A stretch of DNA of 49,849 nucleotides. Origin: Oscillospiraceae bacterium. GTDB taxonomy: Bacteria; Bacillota; Clostridia; Oscillospirales; Acutalibacteraceae. The stretch is from NCBI GenBank assembly GCA_031275995.1, contig JAISNY010000038.1:1-49849 (forward strand). Direction: 5' to 3'. The notes below the pieces were generated by a model. It worked only from the letters and a program-made list of their open reading frames with translations. It searched no databases and had not been told where the DNA came from. How positions within the stretch are numbered: position 1 is the first letter of the stretch; each line of letters starts with the position of its first letter. This document shows, in pieces, positions 9,876 through 20,700 of the stretch. The position numbers and the translations under genes are program-made.

Positions 9876-11822
9876 TTACACCCATTTTTTACATTTTATC
9901 TCATCTAAAGCAAGAGAAACAAACTCCTCGACAGTCATTAAACCTAAATCTCCTTGTGTTCTGTGACGCACCGAAATTTTTCCAGATTCCAACTCACGTT
10001 TACCTAAAATCAACATATATGGAATCTTTTGTTCTATTGCCGAACGAATTTTATATTCAAGCTTTTCATTACGTAAATCAACCTGAGAGCGAATAATCCC
10101 AAAATCTTTCAAACTTTTTTCTAAAGCACTAGCCCCAGCAATGACCTCTTTACCCAGAGGTAAAATCCTAACTTGCTCAGGAGCCAACCATAAAGGCATA
10201 GCACCACAATATTTCTCAAGAAGCACCGCCAGCACACGCTCGTAACAACCGATCGAAGTTCTATGGATAACATACGGAAATTTCTTGGCCCCATCCTTGT
10301 CATCATAAAACATATCAAAACGCTTTGCTAATTGGAAATCTATCTGTATGGTAATAAGCGTATCTTCTTTTCCATAAACGTTTTTAAACTGTACATCTAA
10401 CTTTGGACCGTAAAACGCTGCCTCACCGTCAGCTTGAGTATAGTCAATTCCTGCACTATCAATAATTTTTCGCATTTCATCTTGAACCTTTTCCCATTCT
10501 TCTTCGCTACCGATATACTTTTCTTTATTGTTTTTATCCCATTTAGAGAACCTATAAGAAATATCATTTTCAAAATCTAAAATTTTTAAACAAAATTTAA
10601 CTAAATCTATACAAGCTTTGAATTCATCTTGAAGCTGCTCTGAAGTACAGGCAATATGACCTTCTGAAATAGTAAACTGACGCACGCGAATCAAACCATG
10701 CATTTCCCCACTTTGTTCATTACGAAAAAGCGTTGAAGTTTCATTAAAGCGCATTGGTAAATCACGATAACTTCGCTTTGAGTTAAGGTATGCCTGAAAT
10801 TGGAACGGACAAGTCATAGGTCGCAATGCAAACATTTCTTCATCTTTGTTTTCGTTGCCTAAAATAAACATACTTTCACGATAATGGCTCCAATGTCCGG
10901 AAATTTTATAAAGATCATTCTTTGCTAAAAACGGAGTCTTTGTGAGCAAATATCCACGTTTTTCCTCTTCGTCCTCAACAAATCTCTGCAAAATTTGTAC
11001 AACCCTTGCGCCTTTTGGCAACAAAATAGGCAAACCTTGACCAATATAATCTACGGTTGTAAAATACTCAAGTTTACGACCAATCTTGTTATGGTCACGC
11101 TCGTAATTTTCCTTAACCGTCAACAAATGAGCTTCAAGATCAGATTTTTTAGGGAACGAAACACCGTAAATTCTGACTAGCATTTTATTTTTCTGGTCGC
11201 CTTTCCAATAAGCTCCAGTAACTTTTGTAAGCGCAACAGCACCTATACACCCGGTAGACAGAACGTGAGGCCCTGCACAAAGATCTGTATACTCCCCTTG
11301 TGTGTAAAAATCAAGTTTGTTTTCTTCTTTAAAACGTTCGCTGATAAGATCCAACTTATAAATTTCGCCGCATTTTTTCATTAATTCAATTGCTTCTTCT
11401 TTTGTTTTTACCCTCTTATTTAATGGTAAATCTTCTTTTATAATTTTTTCCATTTCCGCTTGAATTTCTTCAAGCTTATCTTTTTCGAGCCCCTTGCCAT
11501 TAAAATCAAAATCATAGTAAAAACCAGAATCAACGGCCGGACCTACACCAAGCTTGACGTATGGATAAAGCCGTTTAACCGCTTGAGCAAGAATGTGCGC
11601 GCTGCTATGCCAATAAACTTTCTTCCCTTCAGGAGAATCAAACGCAAAAAAATCAACTTCACAAGAATTTACTATTTGGGTCCTCAAATCTGACAAAACA
11701 CCATTTATTTTACCCACACAAACATCTTTAATTCCTTTTTTTTCAGCAACTTGAGCCAACGTTGTTCCTTCGTTGACCTCAAAGTCCATGCCTTTAAAAA
11801 TCACTCTCATCAAAAAAATCAT
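9876..11822 (-). CDS. thrS: Threonyl-tRNA synthetase
   Basis: TGS domain, HSSAHILAQAV, ALRPMTCPFQFQAY, class II motifs, anticodon domain. Confidence 0.98.
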   Translation of the reverse strand: MIFLMRVIFKGMDFEVNEGTTLAQVAEKKGIKDVCVGKINGVLSDLRTQIVNSCEVDFFAFDSPEGKKVYWHSSAHILAQAVKRLYPYVKLGVGPAVDSGFYYDFDFNGKGLEKDKLEEIQAEMEKIIKEDLPLNKRVKTKEEAIELMKKCGEIYKLDLISERFKEENKLDFYTQGEYTDLCAGPHVLSTGCIGAVALTKVTGAYWKGDQKNKMLVRIYGVSFPKKSDLEAHLLTVKENYERDHNKIGRKLEYFTTVDYIGQGLPILLPKGARVVQILQRFVEDEEEKRGYLLTKTPFLAKNDLYKISGHWSHYRESMFILGNENKDEEMFALRPMTCPFQFQAYLNSKRSYRDLPMRFNETSTLFRNEQSGEMHGLIRVRQFTISEGHIACTSEQLQDEFKACIDLVKFCLKILDFENDISYRFSKWDKNNKEKYIGSEEEWEKVQDEMRKIIDSAGIDYTQADGEAAFYGPKLDVQFKNVYGKEDTLITIQIDFQLAKRFDMFYDDKDGAKKFPYVIHRTSIGCYERVLAVLLEKYCGAMPLWLAPEQVRILPLGKEVIAGASALEKSLKDFGIIRSQVDLRNEKLEYKIRSAIEQKIPYMLILGKRELESGKISVRHRTQGDLGLMTVEEFVSLALDEIKCKKWV

Positions 11823-11905
11823 CCCCTCGAAAATTTCTTAAAAACAGTCAATTGAACTATCTAACCTAGACAAATTACCGTCGAGCGCAACAAATAACAA
11901 CAAAA

Positions 11906-12730
11906 TTACTGAGAAAGACTACCTTGTTTACTGTATTCTGAATCCTTTGCAATTTGTAAACAAAAAAACAGAGCGTATAAAGAAATTAACAGGTAAGAAA
12001 GCGACATAGAGGTATCTGCACTAGCAAAAACAAACGAATTCTTAATCAGGAATGGTATGTAAGCAAGAGATGAAATTACAAAAGAAAGTGAAGAAAAAGT
12101 GAAAAGACGTTTTTTAACATTAATTTTTGTATCTTTTTTCACAAAAACCAAAGAGAAATAAACCAGGAAAATCAATATCGCACTTTGAGCCGCCATAGAA
12201 TAAGGATCCGGAGTCGTAGCCAGAACTAAAGAAAAAGTAAGAGAAATCAAAAAATACACCGATGGTAAGAACACAAACAACCTAAAAAAACTAAACTTCT
12301 TAAACAAATTTTCTCTTTTAAAGTGGGAATAAGAAACAATAGCAAAAACAACAGCAACAAAAATAGAAATTACAGACATTATCTTATAACTGACGTTCAA
12401 ACCCTCGACCGGTATTGAGACAGAAAAAGTATAAGAATTCCACAAAAATAAAGAAGCAATTAAAAAACCAAAACAACCTAAACCTGTATTCAAACTTGGA
12501 ACAATATCGCCTTTTGTTTTTATTCTTGTACCGCAGACAATGGTGGACATCAACGCTATCAAACAAAGAAAAGCAAACCAATAAGATCTATCAAAATGAT
12601 TCACGCTTAATTCGCTGAAAATCTTCATTGGTACAAAAATACAAAAAAAAGATAACACAATCCAAAAAAAGCTTCTAACTTCCACAAAATCACCCTGAAT
12701 CATTCTAAAAAAGTACAAAAAGTCTGTCAA
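11906..12730 (-). CDS. Polytopic membrane protein of unknown function
   Basis: 274 aa, about 8 hydrophobic segments; 4-nt overlap with plsC. Confidence 0.6.
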   Translation of the reverse strand: MTDFLYFFRMIQGDFVEVRSFFWIVLSFFCIFVPMKIFSELSVNHFDRSYWFAFLCLIALMSTIVCGTRIKTKGDIVPSLNTGLGCFGFLIASLFLWNSYTFSVSIPVEGLNVSYKIMSVISIFVAVVFAIVSYSHFKRENLFKKFSFFRLFVFLPSVYFLISLTFSLVLATTPDPYSMAAQSAILIFLVYFSLVFVKKDTKINVKKRLFTFSSLSFVISSLAYIPFLIKNSFVFASADTSMSLSYLLISLYALFFCLQIAKDSEYSKQGSLSQ

Positions 12731-13314
12731 ACTCTTAATTTTTTTATTTTTTCCATTATCAAATTTGTTGTTTTACGAAGTTCCTTGGTTGAACCATCTT
12801 GTAATTCTAGATCTTCTGCAAAAACGGGATCTCCAATATAAATGAGTGTTTTTCTAAAAATTTTTATTAATTTCTTTCTTTTGGGTGTTATACAAACAGG
12901 AACTACGGGAACTTTTGTCTTAAAAGCAAGAACGGCCGCTCCAGAACGAGGTTTTAAAAATTCACCAGTGCGAGAACGCGTGCCTTCTATAAAAATACCC
13001 AAAATTTCACCTTTCTTAAGTATTTCTTCCGATCTCCCAATAATAGAACTCGCGGCGTTTCCTCTTTGAACAGGAATCATTCCCAATGTTTTCAAAAACA
13101 ACCCAAAAAAACCACGAAAAAGCTCCTGCTTAGCAATAAACGCAATTTTACGCTTAATTATAACCATCAAAAAAAGTGCATCTAAATTCGAAATATGATT
13201 AGAACACAAAATAAAACCATCCTTGAGTTTTTTTATTTTTTCTTTTCCAACAACAGAAAACGGAAAAACTAATCTCAAAACCACGGAAAGAAAAAAACGA
13301 ACAAAACTATACAC
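12727..13314 (-). CDS. plsC: 1-acyl-sn-glycerol-3-phosphate acyltransferase
   Basis: SNHISNLDAL (HX4D-type motif), IFIEGTRSRTGEFLKPRSGAA. Confidence 0.93.
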   Translation of the reverse strand: MYSFVRFFLSVVLRLVFPFSVVGKEKIKKLKDGFILCSNHISNLDALFLMVIIKRKIAFIAKQELFRGFFGLFLKTLGMIPVQRGNAASSIIGRSEEILKKGEILGIFIEGTRSRTGEFLKPRSGAAVLAFKTKVPVVPVCITPKRKKLIKIFRKTLIYIGDPVFAEDLELQDGSTKELRKTTNLIMEKIKKLRV

Positions 13315-13566
13315 TATAAACTCACATCTTCTTTTAATTTAATCAAAAAATAAACGCCTTGTTTTTCAACATTTTTTCGGTTTTAAACATTAACTTTTCA
13401 ACATTTTAAATACCCAAAATTTTCGAATGTTTAATAATTTAAGTTTTAAACAAATAATTAACTTAATATATTTTTTAAAAACAAGTATACAAGAAACAAA
13501 AAAACATGTTTAAACTTTTCCACAGGGACTACTACTACTACTAAATATATATTATATATATTTGAT

Positions 13567-14622
13567 ATGCAAAACAAAAATCAATCAAGAAAGCAAAAAC
13601 TTGATCAAACTAAAAAACAGGCTGGGAGGATGCAAATTTTGGCAAATTTTAGTGTTTTAGGTTCTGGACGCTGGGGCTCGTTAATTGCTTGGTATCTTAA
13701 TAAGATTGGTCATCAAGTCACGCTATGGGGAAAAAAAGGTACAAAAGAAATAGAAAAATTATTAAAAGAACGTCGAAATAATGTTATTTCGTTTGAAAAA
13801 TCAGTCGTAATTACATCTGATTTAGAACTTGCTATAAATTCTGAGTATTTAGTTATTTCAATTAATGCCCAAAATTTGCGCAGCTTCCTTAAAGATCTAA
13901 CTGGAAACACCTTTAACGCCAAAGGCTTTTCAGAAATTTTAAAACAAAAAAAATTAATTCTATGCATGAAAGGTATAGAAGAAACATCTGGAAAAAGATT
14001 ATCCGAAATTGTCCACAATTTTTTTCCGGAAAATAAATCTGTAGCTGTTTGGGTTGGCCCGGGTCATGTCGGTGATTTAATAAAAGGTATTCCAACATGC
14101 ATGGTTGTTGATTCATTAAACGAAATTTACAAAAAAGAAATTGTAAACAAAGTTTCTAGCAATCTGATAAAATGCTATTATGGTAACGATCTAATTGGTA
14201 ACGAGATTGGAGCAGCGGCAAAAAATGTACTTGGTATTTCCGCCGGGATCTTAGATGCATTGGAGATGGAATCTTTAAAAGGGCCACTTATGGCAAGGGG
14301 AGCTAAGGAAATCTCAAATTTAATTGAGGCTATGGGGGGAAAAAGAGAAACCGCTTACGGTTTATGCCATTTGGGCGACTTTCAAGCTACTCTTTTTTCG
14401 AAGCAAAGTAATAACAGAAAATATGGAGAATCTTTAGTTACGGGAGAAAAATTTTCTTTTGTAGCTGAAGGCGTTGGAACGTCTAAGGCAATAAATCTTA
14501 TTTGTAATCAAAAAAATTTAAAAATGCCCATATGTAATAAAATTCATGAAATAATTACCAAAGGAACGGACCCAAAAAAATCCATTAAAGAATTATTTGA
14601 CACAGCGCCTTGTATCGAGTAG
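13567..14622 (+). CDS. gpsA: NAD(P)-dependent glycerol-3-phosphate dehydrogenase
   Basis: SVLGSGRWGSLIAWYL, GNEIGAAAKNVLGISAGILD, LCHLGDFQAT; start may be the internal ATG at 13630. Confidence 0.92.
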   Translation: MQNKNQSRKQKLDQTKKQAGRMQILANFSVLGSGRWGSLIAWYLNKIGHQVTLWGKKGTKEIEKLLKERRNNVISFEKSVVITSDLELAINSEYLVISINAQNLRSFLKDLTGNTFNAKGFSEILKQKKLILCMKGIEETSGKRLSEIVHNFFPENKSVAVWVGPGHVGDLIKGIPTCMVVDSLNEIYKKEIVNKVSSNLIKCYYGNDLIGNEIGAAAKNVLGISAGILDALEMESLKGPLMARGAKEISNLIEAMGGKRETAYGLCHLGDFQATLFSKQSNNRKYGESLVTGEKFSFVAEGVGTSKAINLICNQKNLKMPICNKIHEIITKGTDPKKSIKELFDTAPCIE

Positions 14623-14634
14623 GAGGAATTAAAA

Positions 14635-15321
14635 ATTTTTTATCAAGCCGTTTTGTTTGAAGGAAAAGAAAATACGGCTCTCAAGGCTGTGATTGAATTT
14701 GCGTGCGAAACGATGGGAAAAGAACATTTTTATAAAATAAAGAAAGGTACCCATCCAGATTTGATTTTTTTACCAAAAATCTCTGAGAAAAAATCGATAG
14801 GTGTGGATGAAATCAGAGATTTACAAAAAAAGGCAATTTTTAAGCCAATTGAAGCCAACATGAAAATATATGTAATTAAAAAAGCATCAACATTAACAGA
14901 GCAAGCTCAAAACAGTCTTTTAAAGTTTTTAGAAGAACCTCCATCGAACGTGATTGTTTGTCTTGTTTGTGAAAATTCAAAAAATTTACTACCAACAATC
15001 CTTTCCAGAATTATAGTGTTAACAGGAAAAACTTCACTTCAAGTTTGTTCAAACAGTCGTCTTTCCGAGGTACCTATTAATCTTTGTTTAGCAATGATAG
15101 AAAAAAACAAGTTTGATGCAACAGCTGTTTTAACCCCTTTCCTAAAAAATCGTGATACATTAAGAAAAATTATAATCGAAGCGTGTTTTGAAATGGTAAA
15201 AAAATGTAAAGAAGAACCAAAATTCATTAATCTAGTATATATTTTAAAGGAAAGCTATATTTTAATAGAAAAAAACGTAAACATTAATCTTATTTCGTGT
15301 TTCATAACATGCAATTTGTAA
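14635..15321 (+). CDS. holB: DNA polymerase III delta'-like subunit
   Basis: HPDLIFL, IGVDEIRDLQKKA, IKKASTLTEQAQNSLLKFLEEPPSNVIVCLVCEN, PTILSRI; SD aggagg at 14621-14626. Confidence 0.75.
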   Translation: MFYQAVLFEGKENTALKAVIEFACETMGKEHFYKIKKGTHPDLIFLPKISEKKSIGVDEIRDLQKKAIFKPIEANMKIYVIKKASTLTEQAQNSLLKFLEEPPSNVIVCLVCENSKNLLPTILSRIIVLTGKTSLQVCSNSRLSEVPINLCLAMIEKNKFDATAVLTPFLKNRDTLRKIIIEACFEMVKKCKEEPKFINLVYILKESYILIEKNVNINLISCFITCNL

Positions 15322-15377
15322 CTTTATTTACTATCAATTATGACTTGTTTTTTTCACAAAATATCAAGCTGTTTTTC

Positions 15378-15405
15378 TTGACATTTTTGGTTGTTAGGTT
15401 AAAAT
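15378..15405 (+). promoter_or_regulatory. Putative sigma-A promoter for murA
   Basis: TTGACA - 16 bp - TAAAAT. Confidence 0.45.
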
Positions 15406-15446
15406 TACTCTGTATTTATAGCTCATTGGTGTGTAGGTGTTGTTTT

Positions 15447-16739
15447 GTGAAAAAAATGCTTGTTTCAGGTAAGTGTTCATTAAGTGGAAAAGTTGGAATA
15501 AGCGGGGCTAAGAATGCAGCGGTGGCTGTTTTGCCTGCTGTCATTCTTTCTGATGAAGTTTGCAGAATAGAAAACATCCCTGATATAAGCGACATAGAGG
15601 TCATTTGTAAAGCTTTAGAAAAGATGGGCGCGTCCGTGAGAACTTTAGGACTTAACACATTAGAAATTGATCCGCGTAGAATTTTTACTCATGTTGCTGA
15701 TTTTGATTTCATGAGGCGTATAAGGGCTTCTTATTATTTCTTAGGTGCACTTCTTGGTAGATTTTCTGAAGTGGCGGTTTCTATGCCTGGCGGATGTGAG
15801 TTAGGACTTCGCCCGATCGATCAGCACATCAAGGGTTTTTGTGTTTTAGGAGCGAAATGTGAATTATCAGGCGGGTTGATAAGTTTTAGCTGTAAAAAGC
15901 TTGTAGGTGGAAATGTTTATTTCGATGTGGTTTCAGTTGGGGCAACTATCAATGTGATTTTAGCAGCGGCAAAAGCTGATGGTCGAACCGTTATAGAGAA
16001 CGCGGCAAAGGAACCGCATGTGGTTGATGTTGCTAATTTTTTAAACAGTATGGGCGCCGATATAAGAGGTGCCGGTACGGATGTCATAAAGATCAACGGC
16101 GTAAAGCGATTAAGAGGTACTGTTTATTCTGTGATTCCAGATCAAATTGAGGCCGGAACATTTTTGGCGGCAGGTCTTGCTACAAAAGGTGATATAACAA
16201 TCGAAAATGTTATTCCTAAACATCTTGAGGCAATTACTGCAAAACTTGAAGAAATCGGTGCTAAGGTTGATATATTTGATGATTCAATAAGATTATGTGT
16301 CCCCGGTGGTTTGCGGGCTTGTAACCTTAAAACCATGCCTTATCCAGGGTTCCCAACCGATATGCAACCTCAATTTGTTTCTCTCCTTATTGGAGCGCAA
16401 GGGACAAGCATAATAAGTGAATCTGTTTGGGAGAATCGCTTTAGGTATGTTTCTGAACTTTGCCGTATGGGCGCAGATATCAAAGTGGACGGTCGAGTTG
16501 CTATTATTAACGGTGAAAAAAAACTTAAAGGCTGCACTGTTAGAGCGTTTGATTTGCGTGCTGGTGCGGCTTTGATTATTGCTGCTCTTTCTGCTGAAGG
16601 TGAGACAACTATAGAAAATATTAATTATGTTGAGAGAGGATACGAAAATATCATTGATAAGTTTTCTTGTTTAGGTGCAAACATAAAATTTATAGAGTCT
16701 GTAGGAACGGAGAAAATAAAGGAACTTGCGGTAATTTAG
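15447..16739 (+). CDS. murA: UDP-N-acetylglucosamine 1-carboxyvinyltransferase
   Basis: ISGAKNAAVA; MPGGCELGLRPIDQH with the catalytic Cys; GTG start proposed. Confidence 0.95.
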   Translation: MKKMLVSGKCSLSGKVGISGAKNAAVAVLPAVILSDEVCRIENIPDISDIEVICKALEKMGASVRTLGLNTLEIDPRRIFTHVADFDFMRRIRASYYFLGALLGRFSEVAVSMPGGCELGLRPIDQHIKGFCVLGAKCELSGGLISFSCKKLVGGNVYFDVVSVGATINVILAAAKADGRTVIENAAKEPHVVDVANFLNSMGADIRGAGTDVIKINGVKRLRGTVYSVIPDQIEAGTFLAAGLATKGDITIENVIPKHLEAITAKLEEIGAKVDIFDDSIRLCVPGGLRACNLKTMPYPGFPTDMQPQFVSLLIGAQGTSIISESVWENRFRYVSELCRMGADIKVDGRVAIINGEKKLKGCTVRAFDLRAGAALIIAALSAEGETTIENINYVERGYENIIDKFSCLGANIKFIESVGTEKIKELAVI

Positions 16740-16886
16740 AAATTATGTTTTGTCTATATTTTCTCTTAATAAGCGATTTTATTGATGGATTTTATGTATG
16801 TTATATAAACTTATAAAAAAACAATTGGAGTAAATTTTAAGTTTTGATGTTTTAGTAATTAAAACATTTAAGTTTAGGGGTGCGTT

Positions 16887-17684
16887 TTGGCAATAATCTG
16901 TCCTTTATTTAGTGGAAGTAATGGAAATTGTATTTATATAGGTGACAGCAAAACATCTTTTTTAATCGATATTGGCAGCAGTGCCCGCAAAGTTGAAAAT
17001 TTTTTATTAAAGCATAACCTTGATCCTAACAATATATCGTCGATTTTTATAACTCACGAGCATCACGATCACGTTAGTGGGTTAAAAGTTTTTGTTAAAA
17101 AATATAACACTAAAGTTTATGCCTCAAGAGGGACTATAAATTTTTTGTTAAACAAAGGAATTTTAGATAAAGATAAATCAAATTATAAAATTATCTTTAA
17201 TGAAATGGTTCTTGAACATGCTATTGTTTCGTGTTTCCCTACTTCGCACGATTGCGAAGAAGGTTTGGGTTATTGTGTTAAACTAAAATCTTCTGGTTTG
17301 AAGATTTCTATTTGTTCAGATCTAGGTGAATTTTCGGGAGAGGTTTTTAATTCTATAAAAGGTTCGGATGTTGTTTTTATTGAATCAAATTACGATATCG
17401 ATATGTTAAAAAACGGTTCTTATCCTTACTATTTAAAAAAACGTATTCTTTCTTCAAAGGGGCACCTTTCTAATAAAGATTGTTCGGCAGTTTTGCCAAA
17501 ACTCATAAGGAGCGGCACTACAAGGCTCGTACTTTCGCATCTTAGTGAGGAGAATAATACAGAAAAAATTGCTTATGAAACCGCTGTTGATTATTTGAGT
17601 GATTTTGGTATGATTGCTAATGTTGATTATATCCTTAATGTTGCTCCAAGGTTTAATTATGGTGAATTTAAGGTGGTACTTTAA
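16887..17684 (+). CDS. walJ: MBL-fold hydrolase, WalJ/YycJ-like
   Basis: CPLFSGSNGNCIYIG, THEHHDHVSGL, LSHLSEENN. Confidence 0.88.
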   Translation: MAIICPLFSGSNGNCIYIGDSKTSFLIDIGSSARKVENFLLKHNLDPNNISSIFITHEHHDHVSGLKVFVKKYNTKVYASRGTINFLLNKGILDKDKSNYKIIFNEMVLEHAIVSCFPTSHDCEEGLGYCVKLKSSGLKISICSDLGEFSGEVFNSIKGSDVVFIESNYDIDMLKNGSYPYYLKKRILSSKGHLSNKDCSAVLPKLIRSGTTRLVLSHLSEENNTEKIAYETAVDYLSDFGMIANVDYILNVAPRFNYGEFKVVL

Positions 17685-17703
17685 AGCTTAATTTTAGGTT
17701 TTT

Positions 17704-20700
17704 ATGAAAAATTTAGGTTTGAATTTTAAAGAAGAATTAATAGATGGTAATACAGCGGTAGCTCTGGTTTCCTATGCTTTTACTCAAGTTGCATTTGTTT
17801 ATCCTATAACTCCCGCAACTGGGATGGCTGAATGTTTTGACAGGTTTTCTTTTTGTGGTAAAAAAAACATTTTTGATCAACCTGTTGTTGTAATTGAAGC
17901 GCAGTCGGAAATTGGAGCCGCTGGAATGCTTCACGGGGCATCAACAAGCGGTGCTTTGGCGACAACTTTTACATGTTCTCAAGGGTTGCTTTTAATGCTT
18001 CCAAATATTTATCGAATGGCTGCTGAATTCTTGCCTGTTGTCATTCATGTTGCTGCCAGAAGTGTTGCTAAACATTCGCTTTCAATTTTTTGTGAGCATA
18101 CCGATGTTTATGCTTGCAGACAAACAGGTGCTGCAATTATATGTTCTTCAAATGTACAAGAAGCTTCAGATTTTGCGGTTGTTTCTCATTTGACTTCTAT
18201 CTCTTGTAGTGCGGTTTTTATAAATTTTTTTGATGGTTTTTACACTTCACATGAAATAAGCAAAGTAAGAACGTGGGAATACAAAGTGCTTGGCTCTTTG
18301 TTAGATGAAGATTCTTTAAAGAAATTCAGAAATAATTCTTTAAATCCATCTAGAAAAATAATAAAAGGCACTAATCAAAACGACGACATCTTTTTTCAAT
18401 GTTGTGAGGCAGGGAATTTAAAGTATAATGAAATTGCGAAAAAAGTATGCTCAAATATGGAAAAGATAAATAAAAAATTAGATACGAATTACTTACCGTT
18501 TAATTATTATGGTAATGAGTTTGCTGAAATCATCATTATAGCAATGGGTTCGATTTGTGGAGTTATAGAAGAAGTTGTTGATTTTTTAAATTTGCAACAA
18601 AAAAAGGTTGGTTATATTAAAGTAAATCTTTACAGACCTTTTGTTCCTGAATTTTTATATAAAGTTTTTCCTAAAACTGTTAAAATAGCTTCTGTTCTTG
18701 ATCGAACAAAAGAACCAGGATCGGTTGGTGAGCCACTTTTTTTAGACGTTCTAGCATCTATGAATGAACTTAATTTGAAAAAAATAGAAATTTTTGGTGG
18801 TAGATTTGGTCTTGGTTCTAAAAATACCACTCCTAGTGATATTTTAGCTGTTTTTGAAAATATGTTTTCGAAAGTTCCTAAAAAAAGCTTTGTAATCGGG
18901 ATAAACGATGATGTTACAAATCTTTCTTTAACCTCCTCAGAAATTATTAACACTGAACCTCAAGGTACCTTCAACTGCCAATTTTGGGGCCTTGGTTCAG
19001 ACGGTTCTGTTAGCTCCGTTAAAAATATTACCAAAATTATCGGCGAAGATACAAGTTTTAATACTAAAGTTTATTTTCAATACGATTCAAAAAAATCAGG
19101 TGGTCTTACTGTTTCTCATTTACGTTTTGGTCACAAGAAAATAAAGTCACACTATTATATAGAAAAAAATGATTTTTTGGTTTGCCAGCATCTCGATTTT
19201 TTAAAGCGTTATGATTTAACAGAAAAATTTAAATTTAATTCTTTCTTTTTAGTTAATTCTTCTTATAATAAAACAGAAACTATAGAAAAAATTCCAGATA
19301 GGCTATTAGAATGTTTAATCGAAAATAATGTGGTTTTTTATTCATTAAATGCAGAAAAAATTGCTACAGATTTGGGTCTTGGTAGACGCATAAATACAGC
19401 CATGGCGGCAGCGTTTTTAAAGATTTGTGATGTTTTACCCTTTGGAAAAATGATTGATTCTTTTAAGCGTGCTATAAAAGTTTTTTATGCAGGAAAAGGT
19501 GAAAGAACAATAAATGCTAATTTTTTGGCAATAGAAAGAGCGCTTTTAGAATTGCAGGAAATTAGTAAAGAAGATTTAAAATTATCGTTAATTTCAAAAA
19601 CAAAAAAATTTTTCAAACCTTTATCTTACAACGTTGTGGATTCAATAAATAAAAATGAAGGAAACAAATTACCTGTTTCAAGTTTTATTAGTTTTGTTGA
19701 TGGTAGCTTTCCAAATGGTACAGCTTGTTTAAGTAAAAAAACTCCTTATGAATTACCTTTTTGGGTTCCTAAAAATTGTATTCAATGTGGTCTTTGTTCA
19801 TTAGTTTGTCCCCATTCTGTTATTCGTGCTTCTTTGTTGAATGATTGTGAATTGGAAAATAATTTTGAAATAAAGACAAAAAAAGCTATTGGTTTAGAAA
19901 ATCTAAATTTTAATATATCGGTTGCCGGAAATTATTGTACTGGTTGTGAGCTTTGTACAAAAATTTGTCCTGGTATCGCCGGCAAGAAAGCTTTATTTAT
20001 GAAATCACCTATGGGTGACGAACAGAGTTTGTTTGATTCTGTTTTAGATTTATCCACAAAAGATGAAATTTTAAAAAAATTAAAACCAGAAACAGTTAAA
20101 GGACTTCAATTTAAGGAACCTTTGCTTGAATTTAGTGATGCGTGTGCTGGCTGCGGCCAAACTGCTTATGCTAGTCTTGCAACGCGTCTTTTTGGAGAAA
20201 GAATGTACATAGCTAACGCTACAGGTTGTTCTTCGATCTGGGGTGGAGCTGTTGGATCGATACCCTATAAATCTAGCAAAAACGGTTTTTCTCCAGCTTG
20301 GCAAAATTCTCTTTTTGAAGATAATGCTGAATTTGGGTTTGGAATGGTGGTAGCTCAAAAATCAATCAGGGAACAACTTCTTGGTTTAGTCAAGGCTTTG
20401 ATGATCAAGACCAAACAGATTTCTTTAAGAAATGCTTGTTTAGATTATATAAAAACTTTTGATATCGGTTCAGAAAATTTTAAAATTACTAATAGATTAA
20501 TTTTAGAATTAGAAAAAAATAAAATTATTGAATCTTTATATTTGAATGAATTTTATGAAGAAATTTTAGGGCAAAAAGAGTATTTATCTAAAAAATCTAT
20601 TTGGGCATTCGGCGGAGATGGTTGGGCTTACGATATTGGTTTTTCTGGAATAGATCACGTTATGTCTTTAAATGAGGATATAAATATTTTGGTTTTTGAT

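Noticed and set aside
11823-11905. T-box leader for thrS
   Set aside because: Only ~80 bp between genes and no T-box sequence or specifier structure visible.
13340-13565. Possible replication origin (AT-rich, TTTTCCACA, (act)5 and ttttcaacattt repeats)
   Set aside because: Only one near-DnaA box and no dnaA/dnaN genes nearby; ordinary divergent intergenic region.
15297-15446. N-terminal 50-aa extension of the murA ORF
   Set aside because: Overlaps the preceding gene and the predicted promoter; MurA homology begins at about 15456, so GTG 15447 or ATG 15456 is the likely start.
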